NCBI GenBank assembly: GCA_013399305.1
Contig: VXAI01000114.1
Span: forward strand, 2,648,624-2,712,623
Direction of reading: 5' to 3'
Length of the DNA: 64,000 nt
DNA from: Rostratula benghalensis
Taxonomy: Eukaryota > Chordata > Aves > Charadriiformes > Rostratulidae
In this document: positions 38,235 to 49,600 of the stretch, in pieces
How the letters are laid out: the number at the start of each line of letters is the position of its first letter
Numbering within the stretch: position 1 is the first letter of the stretch
The notes under the pieces: generated by a model
The model's database searches: none
The model's input: the letters and a program-made list of their open reading frames with translations, nothing else
What the model was told of the DNA's origin: nothing
Made by a program: the position numbers and the translations under genes

Positions 38235-39313
38235 TCAGTATTGTCTCTCTCTGGATCTGCTCCGGAGCAAGCCCAGCAAGGAGAAGGCACCCGCAGCAGC
38301 TGTTACAAACCCAATGGCACTGATGGCTCGTCTGGCCTGCAAAGGGAAAGCAAAACACAGGCTGGAAACATGAGGGGTTATGTTATTTTGTTTTGTGGGG
38401 TTTTTTTTTACCCCCAGGCACGCTAATGCAGAGCAGGCAGGAATAATGAAGGCAATTAAATGAATGAGAGACACCTGGCCCATAAGCAGGAAGGGCAACA
38501 CCCAGGCTTTTCCTTTTAGGTTGTGGCATTCAGTAAGAGGGAACTATCAGGGTGCAGGGAGACCGTACAGTGAACCTCCTGGTCCAGGGCCCAGTCAGGG
38601 CAGGGGCAGTGACAGTTTGGATGCCATGCCTGGGGTTTTTGCTGTCCCCATGCAGTTTGCATGCTGTGCCCTGGTCCAGAGGCTGTCATAGAACAGCAAG
38701 GAGGTGCCCTGTGAGGCATGCAGGGGCTTAGTCCATGTTACTCACCTGGTCTGAGACTCCCTCACCATAGCGCAGCAGCGTCACAAAGTGCTCGCAGTTG
38801 CTGCCGAGCAGGTCATAGGACACCTCCTGGTCGATGAGGTACTCAGCGCGCTGGATGATCTCCTCCACTGGCAGGGGAGCGTAGGTGCCATCGTACTTGT
38901 TGTTGATGCGGTAGGTGTCGTTTCCCACCACATCCTTCAGAAGCTGCATCCTCACACGGGCCTTTCTGCTGAACACGGACTTGGCGCTGGAGAAGGTGGC
39001 TGGGGGCCCTTCATCTGGAGAAGGTAGGGATGGGATGAGCCAGGCGGCCCTATCTGGCTCCTCCAAGCCTTCAGAGGGGTTTCTGGCTGGCTCCTGGAAT
39101 GCCCCACCAGCCCATGGAGGGAGACAGGTCACCTCAAAGCCCCTTGTGCACTTTGCTGGGCTGCATCAGCTTACCTACAGGTGTAACGTTGATGATGTAC
39201 CCGTCCCCCAGGTAGAGGGCCCAGTGCTGGTAAGCTGGCCGGAAGATCTCGATCAGGTCCCCGGGCTGGGGGTTGCCGGGGTGGGTTGCGCTGAAGCTCT
39301 CAATAGCTGCCAT
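38235..39313 (-). CDS. PLAAT1: PLAAT1 (HRASLS), phospholipase A/acyltransferase 1, complete
   Basis: PLAAT enzymes (LRAT/NlpC-P60 fold) have phospholipase A1/A2 and N-acyltransferase activity on phospholipids, using a Cys-His pair, and sit on membranes through a C-terminal hydrophobic segment. Exons on the minus strand: 39313-39175, 39014-38746, 38336-38235; 510 nt, 169 aa (human PLAAT1 has 168). His30 lies in [12 protein letters not shown] and Cys120 in [16 protein letters not shown]. Where most PLAATs have a second His, this protein has Asn42 (GYIINVTP), as does mammalian PLAAT1. A hydrophobic stretch near residues 143-160 ([15 protein letters not shown]) is the membrane anchor. The start ATG begins the conserved N-terminus that leads into [16 protein letters not shown]. 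The gene converges with the ATP13A5-like gene, as in human 3q29. Confidence 0.95.
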
Positions 39314-39599
39314 CTCAAGGGGCTGAGGTCAGGACATGCCCCTCTTGCTGGGCAGGCTCAACACAAGGCACAAGTGGAGAGGGAAGGTCTGGGACGTGCA
39401 CCGGGAGTCTGCTGGGGGATTGCAGGCAGGGAGATCATTAGGGCCTGATGCTGGCACCCTCATATGGTACGCGGAGCACTGTTGAGTGGCACCCAACTGC
39501 TGCTGGTGGTGGTCCCCCTTTCTGCAGGACCCCGGCTGGGGTTACCTGGTCCTTCCTGCCAGCAAAACTCTGGCCTAGAGTAAGAAACGTATTCACCAC

Positions 39600-40450
39600 C
39601 CGCCCCGCCAAGAGCTGCGGGCCAAGGGTGAAGCCATCACAGGCTGGCATCCAGCTCGCAGCGCCTGTCCCCGCTGCAGGGCCACCTCCCCGGGCCAGAG
39701 GTCGGAACCATCCCCACCGCAAGCGCCTCCCGCGTCCCTCGCAGCCGCTCCCGGCCGTGCTCCCTTCGGGGCTCTGCATGTTCTGAAACCGGGCCAGCTA
39801 CCCCGCAGGGTCGCAGCTCCTCGCGATGAGTTGGGGGGTGGGGGAGAGGGAAGACGACGACACCCGGGGTGCTGAGCCCGTCCCCAGGCTCCGGGGCACC
39901 CCCCGGAACCGGAGCCGCGCCCGCCGCTGGTACCCCGGAGAGAGTCGCATCCTACTGGCAGGCACCCGCTACCATCCCTGGAGCTCTCCCGCGTCCCCCT
40001 TCCTCCCCCCAAAACGTCCCGCTCACCCCCAGCGCCTGTCCCGCTGCTGCCGTGGCTGGGATGTCGCCCGGGGCGGGGGACGCCAGCGGCGGAAGCTGGG
40101 CCGGCTCCTGGCTCCTCCCGGCCGCTATAAATGGTGGGGAGCCAGGCGGCTTCCAGGCAGGCGGCGCTTGCTCGGTCCTGGGTGGCTGTTTTTCTCCCTG
40201 CCTGCCTGCTAAGCAGCCCTCCCGCTCCGCCGGCGGAGGCCCCGCTCCGGAGGATGTCGCCAAAGCCGTCCTCCGGGTGGAAGAGGCGCGGGGATGGGCT
40301 CCGGTGCGGGTGCGGGGGCCGAACCGGACATCCCTCGCCTGGGAACCTTTCCTGAGCGAAAGGCAGCGCCGGGGCTGCCGTTCCGCTGCTTTGCTGGCGA
40401 TGGGAAGAAACGGAGGTGGAGCGCAGAGTGTATCCCAGTGGCCGGTTTAG
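39600..40450 (-). promoter_or_regulatory. CpG-island promoter region of PLAAT1
   Basis: This stretch is strongly GC-rich with many CpGs (GGCCGG, CGCCCGCCGC and similar), unlike the AT-rich flanks. It lies 0.3-1.1 kb upstream of the PLAAT1 start codon, so an untranslated first exon here, spliced to an acceptor just before 39313 (CCTCAG at about 39322-39327, read on the minus strand), is likely. Start site and exon limits are inferred. Confidence 0.6.
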
Positions 40451-42477
40451 GTCAAAGAGGTTTCAAGGATGGCTTTCCCTGTGTCTTTCGTGTTGTGGGC
40501 TTGGAGGTTCCCTCAGGACATCTGAGAAGTCTCATGATTGTGCTCAGCAAGAGCCCCCCGAGCTGAGGGCCGGCGTGAGTTGAACTAACCAGTGTATTTA
40601 AAGCATTTAAAAAGTCGGGTGAGCAAGCCAGTTGATTTAAAAGGATAGAGCAGTGAAAGATTCATCACTTTTCTGGCTTTTATTGATGTGAAATAGCTGA
40701 TTCAGTGGAGCACTGAATTGCAATTCTGTTTTCCTCTGCCACCCCCTGTTTAAATTCTGAAGTATTCGCAGAGCTTTGCAGTGGAAATCCAAGAGCAATT
40801 CTTGCAGTACTGCAGCAGGGGAAGTGTATCTGTAGAAATCCAGAAATCTGTTTTATCTGGGCAGAGCTGAGCCCTGTTGCACGGGGAGAGCCCAGGCTGG
40901 GGTCCCAGCGGGTAGGGGGGGGTGTGAGTGCGTGCGGTCAGCAGCACCCAGCATTCACAGACTCGCACTGCCAGCAGGCTCTGGAGAGCAGTGGGAAGCT
41001 GCTGCCCAACAGGCAGGAAAAATGCTTTTATAAAGGCAGTGAAATTCCAGCATAAGGTTGAGGGTTCATCTGCGCATGAGGAGGTCTCTGGCGCTGAGCC
41101 AGTTGCATTTTGTAGCCAGGCTGAAAGCGCCCTTCCACTCCCACCCTCTCCAGAATAGCTGTGCTGTGCTGGGTGGACAGCTGGCTTGGACTGGAACAGA
41201 CCAAAACAAAATGCCCTTTATTTACCTGACTGTTCATGGAGCTTGCAAATACTCTTTTGGCCAACAGCACATGTGAGTGAGAGCGTCAGAGGGTGTCGAG
41301 GGTGACAGAGCCCTGGAACAGGCTGCCCAGGGAGGCTGTGGGGTCCCCTTCTCAGGACATTTTCAAGACCTGCTTGCATGCAGCCCTGAGTGATGTGCTC
41401 TGGGATATCCTGCTTTTGCAGGGGAGTTGGACCAGATCATCTCTAGACATCCCTTCCGACTCTGACAATTCTGTGATTCCATGAGTTTATGGATACAAGA
41501 GACAGGAGGAAGAGTAAGGAAATAATATGCAGGATTATGGCAGAAACAGCAGGAAGGCCACGCTGTTCCTCACCATAATCAGAAGTGAACCTGCAAAAAT
41601 CTGGAAAAGCACCAGATAAAACTTAATGGTGCATTCCTTATGTCCCAGAGCTTTCCTTATGGCACTGGGAATTCATTCAGAGCTTGTAGAAGGTCCAGGC
41701 AGGGCCTCGCTCCCCTGGGCCCCGTGAGTGCTCTGTCGCGGGGAGGGGGGGGGTCTCACACACTGCCCATTATTAGGCCTTGCTGCAAAGACCTTGGACC
41801 TTCTGCTGCAGGGGGTCCTTAGCATGGTCTGAGACTGAGCTGATGCAGGCCCCTACCCATGTTCATCACCAAGTGGCAGCTTCAGAGTTTGCAAAGACCT
41901 CAAGGGGAGTTTATGACAGCATCTCATTCTTCAGCAAGATTTTGTTAAGTTATGTTCTTGTTTAGCACCCGCAGGCAAGGGGCTCATGACAATCCCACTT
42001 CTTGTCCACTCAACTCTGACAGCAAGGGGACAGCTCTCCTTCAAACAATCACTTCTTTCAGTCCAGCACTCCCAAGGGGGCAGCAGGACTCATCTTTTTT
42101 TACTGCATCTTGCACCAGATGAGCTCAGTTTTGTCATACATATTTCTCTCCCCAGCTGGATGTGTCTTGCCAGAAGAGGAGCAAGAACTGTGTCCAGCTC
42201 AGTCTGTTAATCCCCTCCCCGTGGAAGGATTTGGGTAAGGTGATCTCATGAAAACCTGCTTGGGAAGCGGTAATTAATTCTGACCTCATCAGTCAATGGT
42301 TTGTGGACCTACCAGAGGGGTGTGTGTGTGATGGCAAATTCTGGCTGGACTTTGTGTATTTTCAAACAGACTCTGAAACAACACAGTCTCTAATGGGATC
42401 TAGGACCTTTTTCAATTTGGGTTTATATCACGAGATTTTAGATTAACAATTTCAAAGCTTTTCAGCAAATGCAATGG
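40451..42477. other. Spacer between the PLAAT1 promoter and the zonadhesin-like 3' end
   Basis: Contains one sense CR1 fragment (41300-41482). No coding exon was recognised. Confidence 0.65.
41300..41482 (+). mobile_element. CR1 LINE fragment, sense
   Basis: Contains CCCTGGAACAGGCTGCCCAG, GGAGTTGGACCAGATCATCT and the 3' end CAATTCTGTGATTCC. A 3' CR1 fragment between PLAAT1 and the zonadhesin-like gene. Confidence 0.88.
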
Positions 42478-42483
42478 TTTATT
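42478..42483 (-). terminator. Poly(A) signal of the zonadhesin-like gene
   Basis: AATAAA on the minus strand, about 118 bases after the stop codon. It is the first canonical signal downstream, so it is the likely 3' end, giving a short 3'UTR of about 140 nt. Confidence 0.55.
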
Positions 42484-42587
42484 AATGATTACTTCCACTC
42501 AAAGTGCTAGAAATACTATTAAAATAAGAGTGCAGAAAGTAATACAAATAAATTGGAAAGTATTGCTAAGTATAGGTATGCATTCGG

Positions 42588-42631
42588 GTGTTCGTTTTGA
42601 TCAAATGCTGTGTTCATTTTGATCAAATGCC
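42588..42631. repeat. 22-bp tandem duplication at the zonadhesin-like stop codon
   Basis: Two units (42588-42609 and 42610-42631) of the form GTGTTC-R-TTTTGATCAAATGC-Y, identical at 20 of 22 positions. The coding end and the stop codon lie inside them. Confidence 0.9.
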
Positions 42632-43682
42632 TTGTTCACGATGAAGCCATAATCCTGCTCATGTCCTGTGTCATCCCAGGACCGTCTGAAAGAAGAATCC
42701 CTTGATAAGTCGCCTGTAGTCATCTTCCTGTTCCTTCTGTATGACGGGGGGGAAAAGAAAGAACAACCACTTTAAATGTCTGTTGTTAGCTGTAGTGAGA
42801 GGTCAAACAATGGTGCGAGCATGAATGATGCCAGGTTCTGGAGAAGCCCAAGTTTTGTGGTAGAGGCACATGTGCCTCGTGTAAAGGAAATGGCATATGT
42901 TCATTTCTGAGACAAAGCAAAGTTTTCCCTCGCATTCTTCACATGAGGTCCTGAATGCTGTCATTCCTTTCTGGCCCTGCAGGTGTGTGACTAAATGGGA
43001 GTTTTGAGGCTTGCAGATGCTAAAAGGGGATATGTGTCTTGACTCTGCTGAAGGTGGCAAAGCTGGGAAAAAAGCCTTACCTGTAGACGTACACTGCAGA
43101 GGAGATGAGAATGATGGCAACAACTATTCCTGCCACAACTCCAACAATGACGGCAACCGTAGGGCTCTCAGCCTTCACTACAGGATCTTCAACAGAAGAA
43201 GAAATAAGAGCCCAGTCAGTGAAAGGTGACCATACTGCAAACACAATCTTTTTCTTAACCATTGGCACTCTGCTTGGTTTATACTGTGTTCTCTGATCAC
43301 TGTGGCTTTCTGGAGTTGTTTCACACCCAGGTCCTGCATGTTCTACAGAGCCCTGCTGTCCTGCTTTCTGGCACCTCCCCACTGGGGGATCTGGCCCCTT
43401 CTTTCTGCTTGAATCACCACAGGCTCTTTTACCCACTGAGTTACTAATTAACAGCATGTAAATGAAAAGCAAGCTCAGCCTTCTCCATAATGACACCCAT
43501 TTTTTGAAAGTGGTGTGTTATGCAGACAGTGAAATCCAAAATAGTTTCATTACCTGCCCTTTCCTTTGTGCAGTTTTGTCCTGTGTACAATTCTGAGCAT
43601 TCACAGGAGTGGGGAGAGTTGCTGTCAGTAGTTTCAGAGCAAATTCCATCGTTCTCACAAGGATTTGGCATACATGGTCCAC
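42601..43682 (-). CDS. ZAN: Zonadhesin-like EGF domain, transmembrane helix and cytoplasmic tail
   Basis: The EGF domain (residues about 1167-1209, exon 43682-43554) has six cysteines in the order CMPNPC, GIC, CEC, NC. Exon 43186-43081 encodes a helix at about 1219-1244 (starting VAVIVGVVAGIVVAIIL). The tail, RRNRKM then LSRDSSFRRSW and GFIVNKAFDQNEHSI, is 45 residues and starts with a basic stop-transfer cluster. The stop codon (42601-42603) falls inside the second copy of a 22-bp tandem repeat. Confidence 0.88.
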
Positions 43683-46600
43683 CTAGCAAAAAAAAAAAAA
43701 AAAAGGAGAAACACTTCAGACTTTCTGATAACCCAACCCTGAGAGAACTGTGTTCTTGCTTAGGTTATGCTGACTCCTAATGCTAGATATTCTATGTATT
43801 TTAAGGTGCATTTCTTGTACTCGACAACAGGAATAAGGGGAAGCAACACTGTTTCTATGATTAAATATCAGAGCAAAATCCCTGGTATGCTTTTCTTCTT
43901 AAATGCTCTATTCCAACTGTCCCCATCCCAGTGATGTCCTAAAGCAGCAAATCAAGACTTCTTAGCATCAAAGCCAATGTGATAGCGGTTGACTCACTCC
44001 TGAAGCATCCTCGACTGTAGTTTGAAATGCCACAGATTTCATCAGATCCACACGCTATGTCAGAGCAGAAGACAGCAGAGCTTTCTGTGCACTGGCATTT
44101 CTGAGAGCAGTCATCAGTGGTGAATGTCTCTCCAATCTGGAAGACAACAGTTAAATGTTAAAAAAAATCAAATAAAATCAGCCAGAAAAGCTAGGAGTGG
44201 AGTCCTGGAGCCCCATGTTAATCTCTCTGGTGCCCTCTTGATGAATGGCAACAGGGCAGATTTTTTTTTTTTTTTTTTTGTAGTTTGTACAAAGAAAGCA
44301 AGCAAGTTGTGTATTAATCCATATCTTTGAAACTCAAGGGTGGCCCAAGGAGGAAGGCAAAAGAAGAGTATGGGATACAAAATCCTAGCCTCAGGTGGGC
44401 TACGTGTACAACCCTGTTGCTGGAGATAAGAGAGTGGCAGATGCAACACATGATGCCTTCAAGGTAATGTGGAAAGGCCATGTGCCTTTTTTCTAGCAAG
44501 TGCCACCTGTTTATAGCAAGTGTCTGCCTCCTCCCATAAACCAATCTTTACTGGCTTAAGCCTTTTCTATATCAAGTCTCTAGTGTTTCAAGAGAAATCT
44601 ATGAGATTATGAATCTGTTCTATCTTGTAGTGACAACGGAGGATTCTCCATATTCTCCAGAGTCTAGCCTTGCCTAGGGCTCTCTTCATGTCATAGCCAG
44701 GTCTCAACTCTGCCCACACCCACTCTTCACAGAGAGGAGAAGGGACCACAGTGACTGACAGAATTTCTGTGTAACCGGTGTGTTGTACACTTTAGAGCAT
44801 ATGAGGCTATTATTAATCATAATAGAGGTGAAGAATTAACATGGAGTTCACAGCATAATCATATACTTTCTCCAAGTGCCTGCCTTGAGTGTTTTGGTAG
44901 GCAGAGTTTCAGAGGCAGACCAAGTGATCTACTCTCTCTTCCCTTTCCTGCAGAGACCAGAATTGTATTCAACAATTGCAAAATTATGTGCTGAGGAGAA
45001 TGAGGAGATTGCAGAAGAAAATATTTGGTGTTGCAGGAGCTGTCTGACCCACAGGGAGACTGTACCTCATAATATTTGTCAAGGTACGTGCAGCCGCATT
45101 GTTTGTAAGGCACACACTCAGAACCACTGAGAACAAATCCAGGGAGACATTCACAGCCTTCAACACAAGGTGATTCACACTCCGAGGGGCTGGTCAAGTC
45201 ATTGCAGGATGCTGGGCATGCAGATGTACATGAGCTGTAGTTGCTGTTGGCAGGGCATGACATAGCTGTAAAAATAGGGAGAGTCCAGTTATAGCAGGCT
45301 GCTGTGCATTACTTACTTACACAATGCCCTTTGACAACCAGAGGATGTTGTCATTTTATAGGAGGCAATACAATGAACACACATACAGAGATGTGCACCC
45401 ATGTATAATAGTACTGAAGCTCTAAGTAAAGCATCCCAAAAGTCAGGAAATGTATCCTCAAAGCTATTTGTTTGCTACACTCTCATTCCTGGTGCTTTCT
45501 GATCTCAACTTCTCACACATTCAGGACAGCCATCCCTGCAAGTGCCAGAGCTGTTTCACAACTCTGGGAACTGTGTTTCACCAGGAATACAAGGCACAGG
45601 TGATGGTGACATCCCCATTCTGATGACAAGGGAGCTGACCTAAGCTGACTGCTCTGCTTTCCTAAAGAGCTTTCTAAGTGGGGGTCTAAATGCAAAAGTC
45701 AGCATAGGACACAGAAGGAAGGCCAGAAGAGTGAGTGTGCAGGCCAAACCGAGAACAGTGTTTGAAGTGTGAATCAACCTGCTTTTACTCCCCAAGAATC
45801 TTTGTTACATGGTATGTCTAGAAAAAGCCTCAAATCTCAGATTTTGAGAGTCCTTTAGGCAGAAACCACAATTTCTAGTTCTTTCTGTGCTTACCACAAA
45901 CTGTCTTTTGCCTCCAGCCGTCCATACTGACTCCTTGCTGCTGACAAGCCAGCACATACTCCTCCAGACTGCGGCACAAGGTAGCATTGTCATCTCCTTG
46001 CACACACACATCAAACAGGCAGCTCCTGGGTGCAACAAGAGAAGGCGTTCATTCCCGATGCCTTTGTTATTGTTTATTTTCAGCCGCTTTTCCGCCTGAC
46101 TCTGAGTTACTTCCGTTTTCCTGTATCTTGCTAACAGGAAAACAGAGGAATGAAAAAACCCCAAACCCAAGAGCAGCCACGTGACTGGGAAGATCAGGTA
46201 TTCTGCTGTGCAGCTGCTACTAACATGTGAGGTATTCAAATATGAAAAAGTGATAAACAGGTACCTGACTGCTTGTCAGGTATATTATTTGCTGTCTGCT
46301 TCTGCTTTGGCTGAGCGTGGCTGTGTCTTGCTTATGGAGCAATTTTTAGTGCTGCTAAGCCTTATAGCTGCACCACACACTTCTTGCAATACTTTGTTTC
46401 CCTCTCCATGTTCATATGCCTGGAATATTGACACGGAATTCTGTTTGTGTGCCAGTGATACCTTCTGAGCTTTGTTCATCATCTGAATATCTGTGGTCTG
46501 ATTTTCAGAGGCATTGAGATCTGAAATGAGATCTGCAAATATGCAGCACCTCAGAAAAATCAGGCAACCACTGAGAAGGTAAAACAGACTGCTCAACCCA

Positions 46601-49600
46601 TTCTAGAATAAGGAAAAAAGCTTGTTAAGAATCAGGATATTTACGCTGAAGCCAGTGGTTCAGCTTATTTGGCTTAGGATACCTTCCCATTCTTCTCACA
46701 GCAATGAGGGACTTTGAAGTGGGCATTTGATATCTTTAGACATTAGTTACAACTATATGACCAGAGAAAACTTGCAGCTACTTGGCAATTTTGTGACTGA
46801 TGATGGATTAATGGTAATGTGGGGATGAATTGACAAGTTTCATACAGCTCAGAGTTAGGTGCATAGGAATTGTATTGTAGGAGGCCAGAGCAACTGTGAA
46901 ATATAGCAGGGGGAGCTTTGTTGAAGATGTAGGGTTAGTTACTCTTCACTAATCTGTTTTTTGCCAAGAAGTGTCACTGCCAGCTGCAGCCTTTGTGGCT
47001 TCTAGCATGAAGGCTACATTTTATGAAGCCGGAGTTGCTAAAAGGCCCCTGAGCCAAGTACCAAATTCTCACTGAAGGTGAGTGAGAAATGTAAGTATAC
47101 TGGAAATCCCAGCTTACAGGAATAATGCTTAACACTGCTGCTTTATCTGTGTAGGAAAAGAGGAAAGCTACTTTCCTACTTTTCTAGAGGAGAGCTAACA
47201 GAAAAGTGAAACTTTTGGCCAAAGGCACTTTCTATCCTCAATTCTTATTAATATCCTGGAGACTGAAGATGCAAAGTTCGTGTCAGAAATAGTGCCAAAA
47301 TGATTTTGCAATTGGAAAAAACAACTGTCTGCAGCAGAGACTTACGTGTAATAGAACTGGGGTGAGACCGTAGAGTGACAATCTGCAAAAGGACCTTTCA
47401 AGTCAATCAGGATTTGACATCTAGAAGTGCTGTTTTCTTGCCCGAGCTGATTTTCACTGCAGCCTTGGAAGAGCCCTGGGTCCGGTTCCTCCTCAGACTC
47501 ATTTTTGGAATGGACATCTCGTCTGGAAGTAAAGTCATTATGAAACCCATCAGTTCTCTGTGCGTTCAGCGTTCATGGTACTGCTTTCTAAGTAACACCA
47601 CAAGAGTACGGCTGTCTTGTGCTACAAGTAGTGTAAGTATAAGCTTATTTTTGTCTGATTAATTATCCTGAACAGGAAGGAGATAGGTGAAGCAAATGAA
47701 AGATGTACTAAAACACTTCCTACTGTCTCAGGGATTTATGGAATATTTAAATAAAAAATGGATAGCTGTAATTAATTATTTGGAAATTCTGCATGACACA
47801 GGCTTCAGCCAATGTCTCCTTCATCCAATCTATTCAGTAAAACTTGAATATTAGCCAGAATGATGCAGCTAGACCAGGGCACTGTTTCTTGGACATATGT
47901 TCACTTGCACGGAACAGCTGGCTGCATGCCACAAGTGCCAGAATTCTCCTGTAGTCATGGCCTCCAGAGCCTGTGCTCAACGCTAGCCTACATACTGCTT
48001 TCTACTATTCTGGCAGATGAGATTTTGCAGCCAAATTATACCCAGACAGCTAATACGATTCCATTTACTTGCTGAAAAAGTTCTGCATTGGTGGCTAAGC
48101 AACCTCAAGAGGTCTTTCAAAGCAAATTGAGAAGGAAAGAAGGAAACTTCTTTCCCTACTTCTTTCAATGTTCTGTATAGACTATGTAGCACAGAATTTG
48201 CCTGGCCACAAATATTATGTTCATTTATACTGAAAAGAATGTCCTTACCTTTTGCATACTGGCAGAAAACACCAGATAGTCATGAAAGTAAGGAAATTAG
48301 ACCCTCCCAGAACCTCTTTGGTGAGAATTTTGAATTCAACTTGATGGATTTCAAATCAACATTCATGTTCCAGAGGGAAGGATGACACTGAACCAGGATC
48401 TGCTCTCCCTCAGCCCATTCAGCACAGGATGATGCATTTATCTTTGCCAGGAACCATGACCTTGGCAAAGATCTTATTCATTCCCCTGCCCTAGCAGTTG
48501 TAATGGCTGTAACTCCAAAGAGAGGTATTGAACTGGATTAATGCATTGATTGTTCAGGTCTCTTTTGGCTAGATAGAAGGGCACTGATATTTCACCTTAG
48601 TGATGAGCAGGAAAAGTCCCTACACAAAGACCAAGGGAAGAAAGACAGACTAGAAATAAGACACTGTATTTATTCCTGGATATTAACTATGGCTTAATTC
48701 ACTCACTTGTAGTGGCTGTGCTTGCCATGGATATTAGGCAAAAAATTAAATACCTGAGACGAGAAGCTTTTCTTTGTAGAGGAACTTTCCAGCTCTCACC
48801 AAATGCATTCACATTCTTCACCCAAACACCTTCTGGATTTGTGAAGTCATTTCTGTATCTGCCATCAAAGTCACCACACAAGCCTTCCACTCTGTTTCTG
48901 TAAGTGTTAGCCAGCCTTATATCTAGGGAAGTTCAGAAGGAAAAAAAAAAAAAGCCATTACATAGCAATCTTTGCTTCTGAGTGTATGGAAGAGGAGGAA
49001 AGTAGTGCCAAGTACCACAGTTCGTGATTCAGATCAGAGTTGGTCACATGACATGGACCTGTACGTGTACCCCCACATACATGTTCAGACGTAGTCACAG
49101 GACTGTTTCTGTGCTCTGCCACATGGGTCATGAAAAAAGTAATTTTTTGAGAAAAATAAATTATATAACATGACATCACCACCTGAGTGCTCTTAGTGCA
49201 CACTGCTTACGGCTTTGCAACAAACTTCATCCAAGTGAATAATAACAGGACTGGAGGAAATAGTATGAAGTTGTCGCAGAGGAGGTTTAGACTGGATATT
49301 AGGAAAAATTACTTTACTGAAAGAGCAGTCAGGCACTGGAATGGCCTGCCCAGGGAGGTGGTTGAGTTACCATCCCTGGAGACATTTAAGAAAGGTGTAG
49401 ATATGGAAGTTCAGGGCATGCTCTAATGGCTAAGATTGTAGGGTTTGGGTTGTGTTTTTGTCTATGGTTGGACTCGGTGAACTCAGAGGTCTTTTCCAAC
49501 CATGGCAACTCTGTGATTCTCTGAATGCACCACACACTTTTTGCCCTTCACTTACAACCCACTTGCTCACTGAGAAACAGAATCCCTACAGAACAGACAT

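Noticed and set aside
39869..40450. 193-codon plus-strand open frame in the CpG island
   Set aside because: GC-rich island sequence gives long frames by chance; the product is low-complexity Pro/Gly/Ala/Arg without family features.
44900..45060. Open frame next to the module 3 TIL exon
   Set aside because: Plus-strand frame over the antisense of the TIL exon and intron; no independent coding signal.
48754..48897. Shorter form of the module 3 VWD exon, using the acceptor just after TTACAG
   Set aside because: Its phase does not fit the preceding exon; the acceptor giving start 48922 restores the frame and adds the expected strand DIRLANTYRN.
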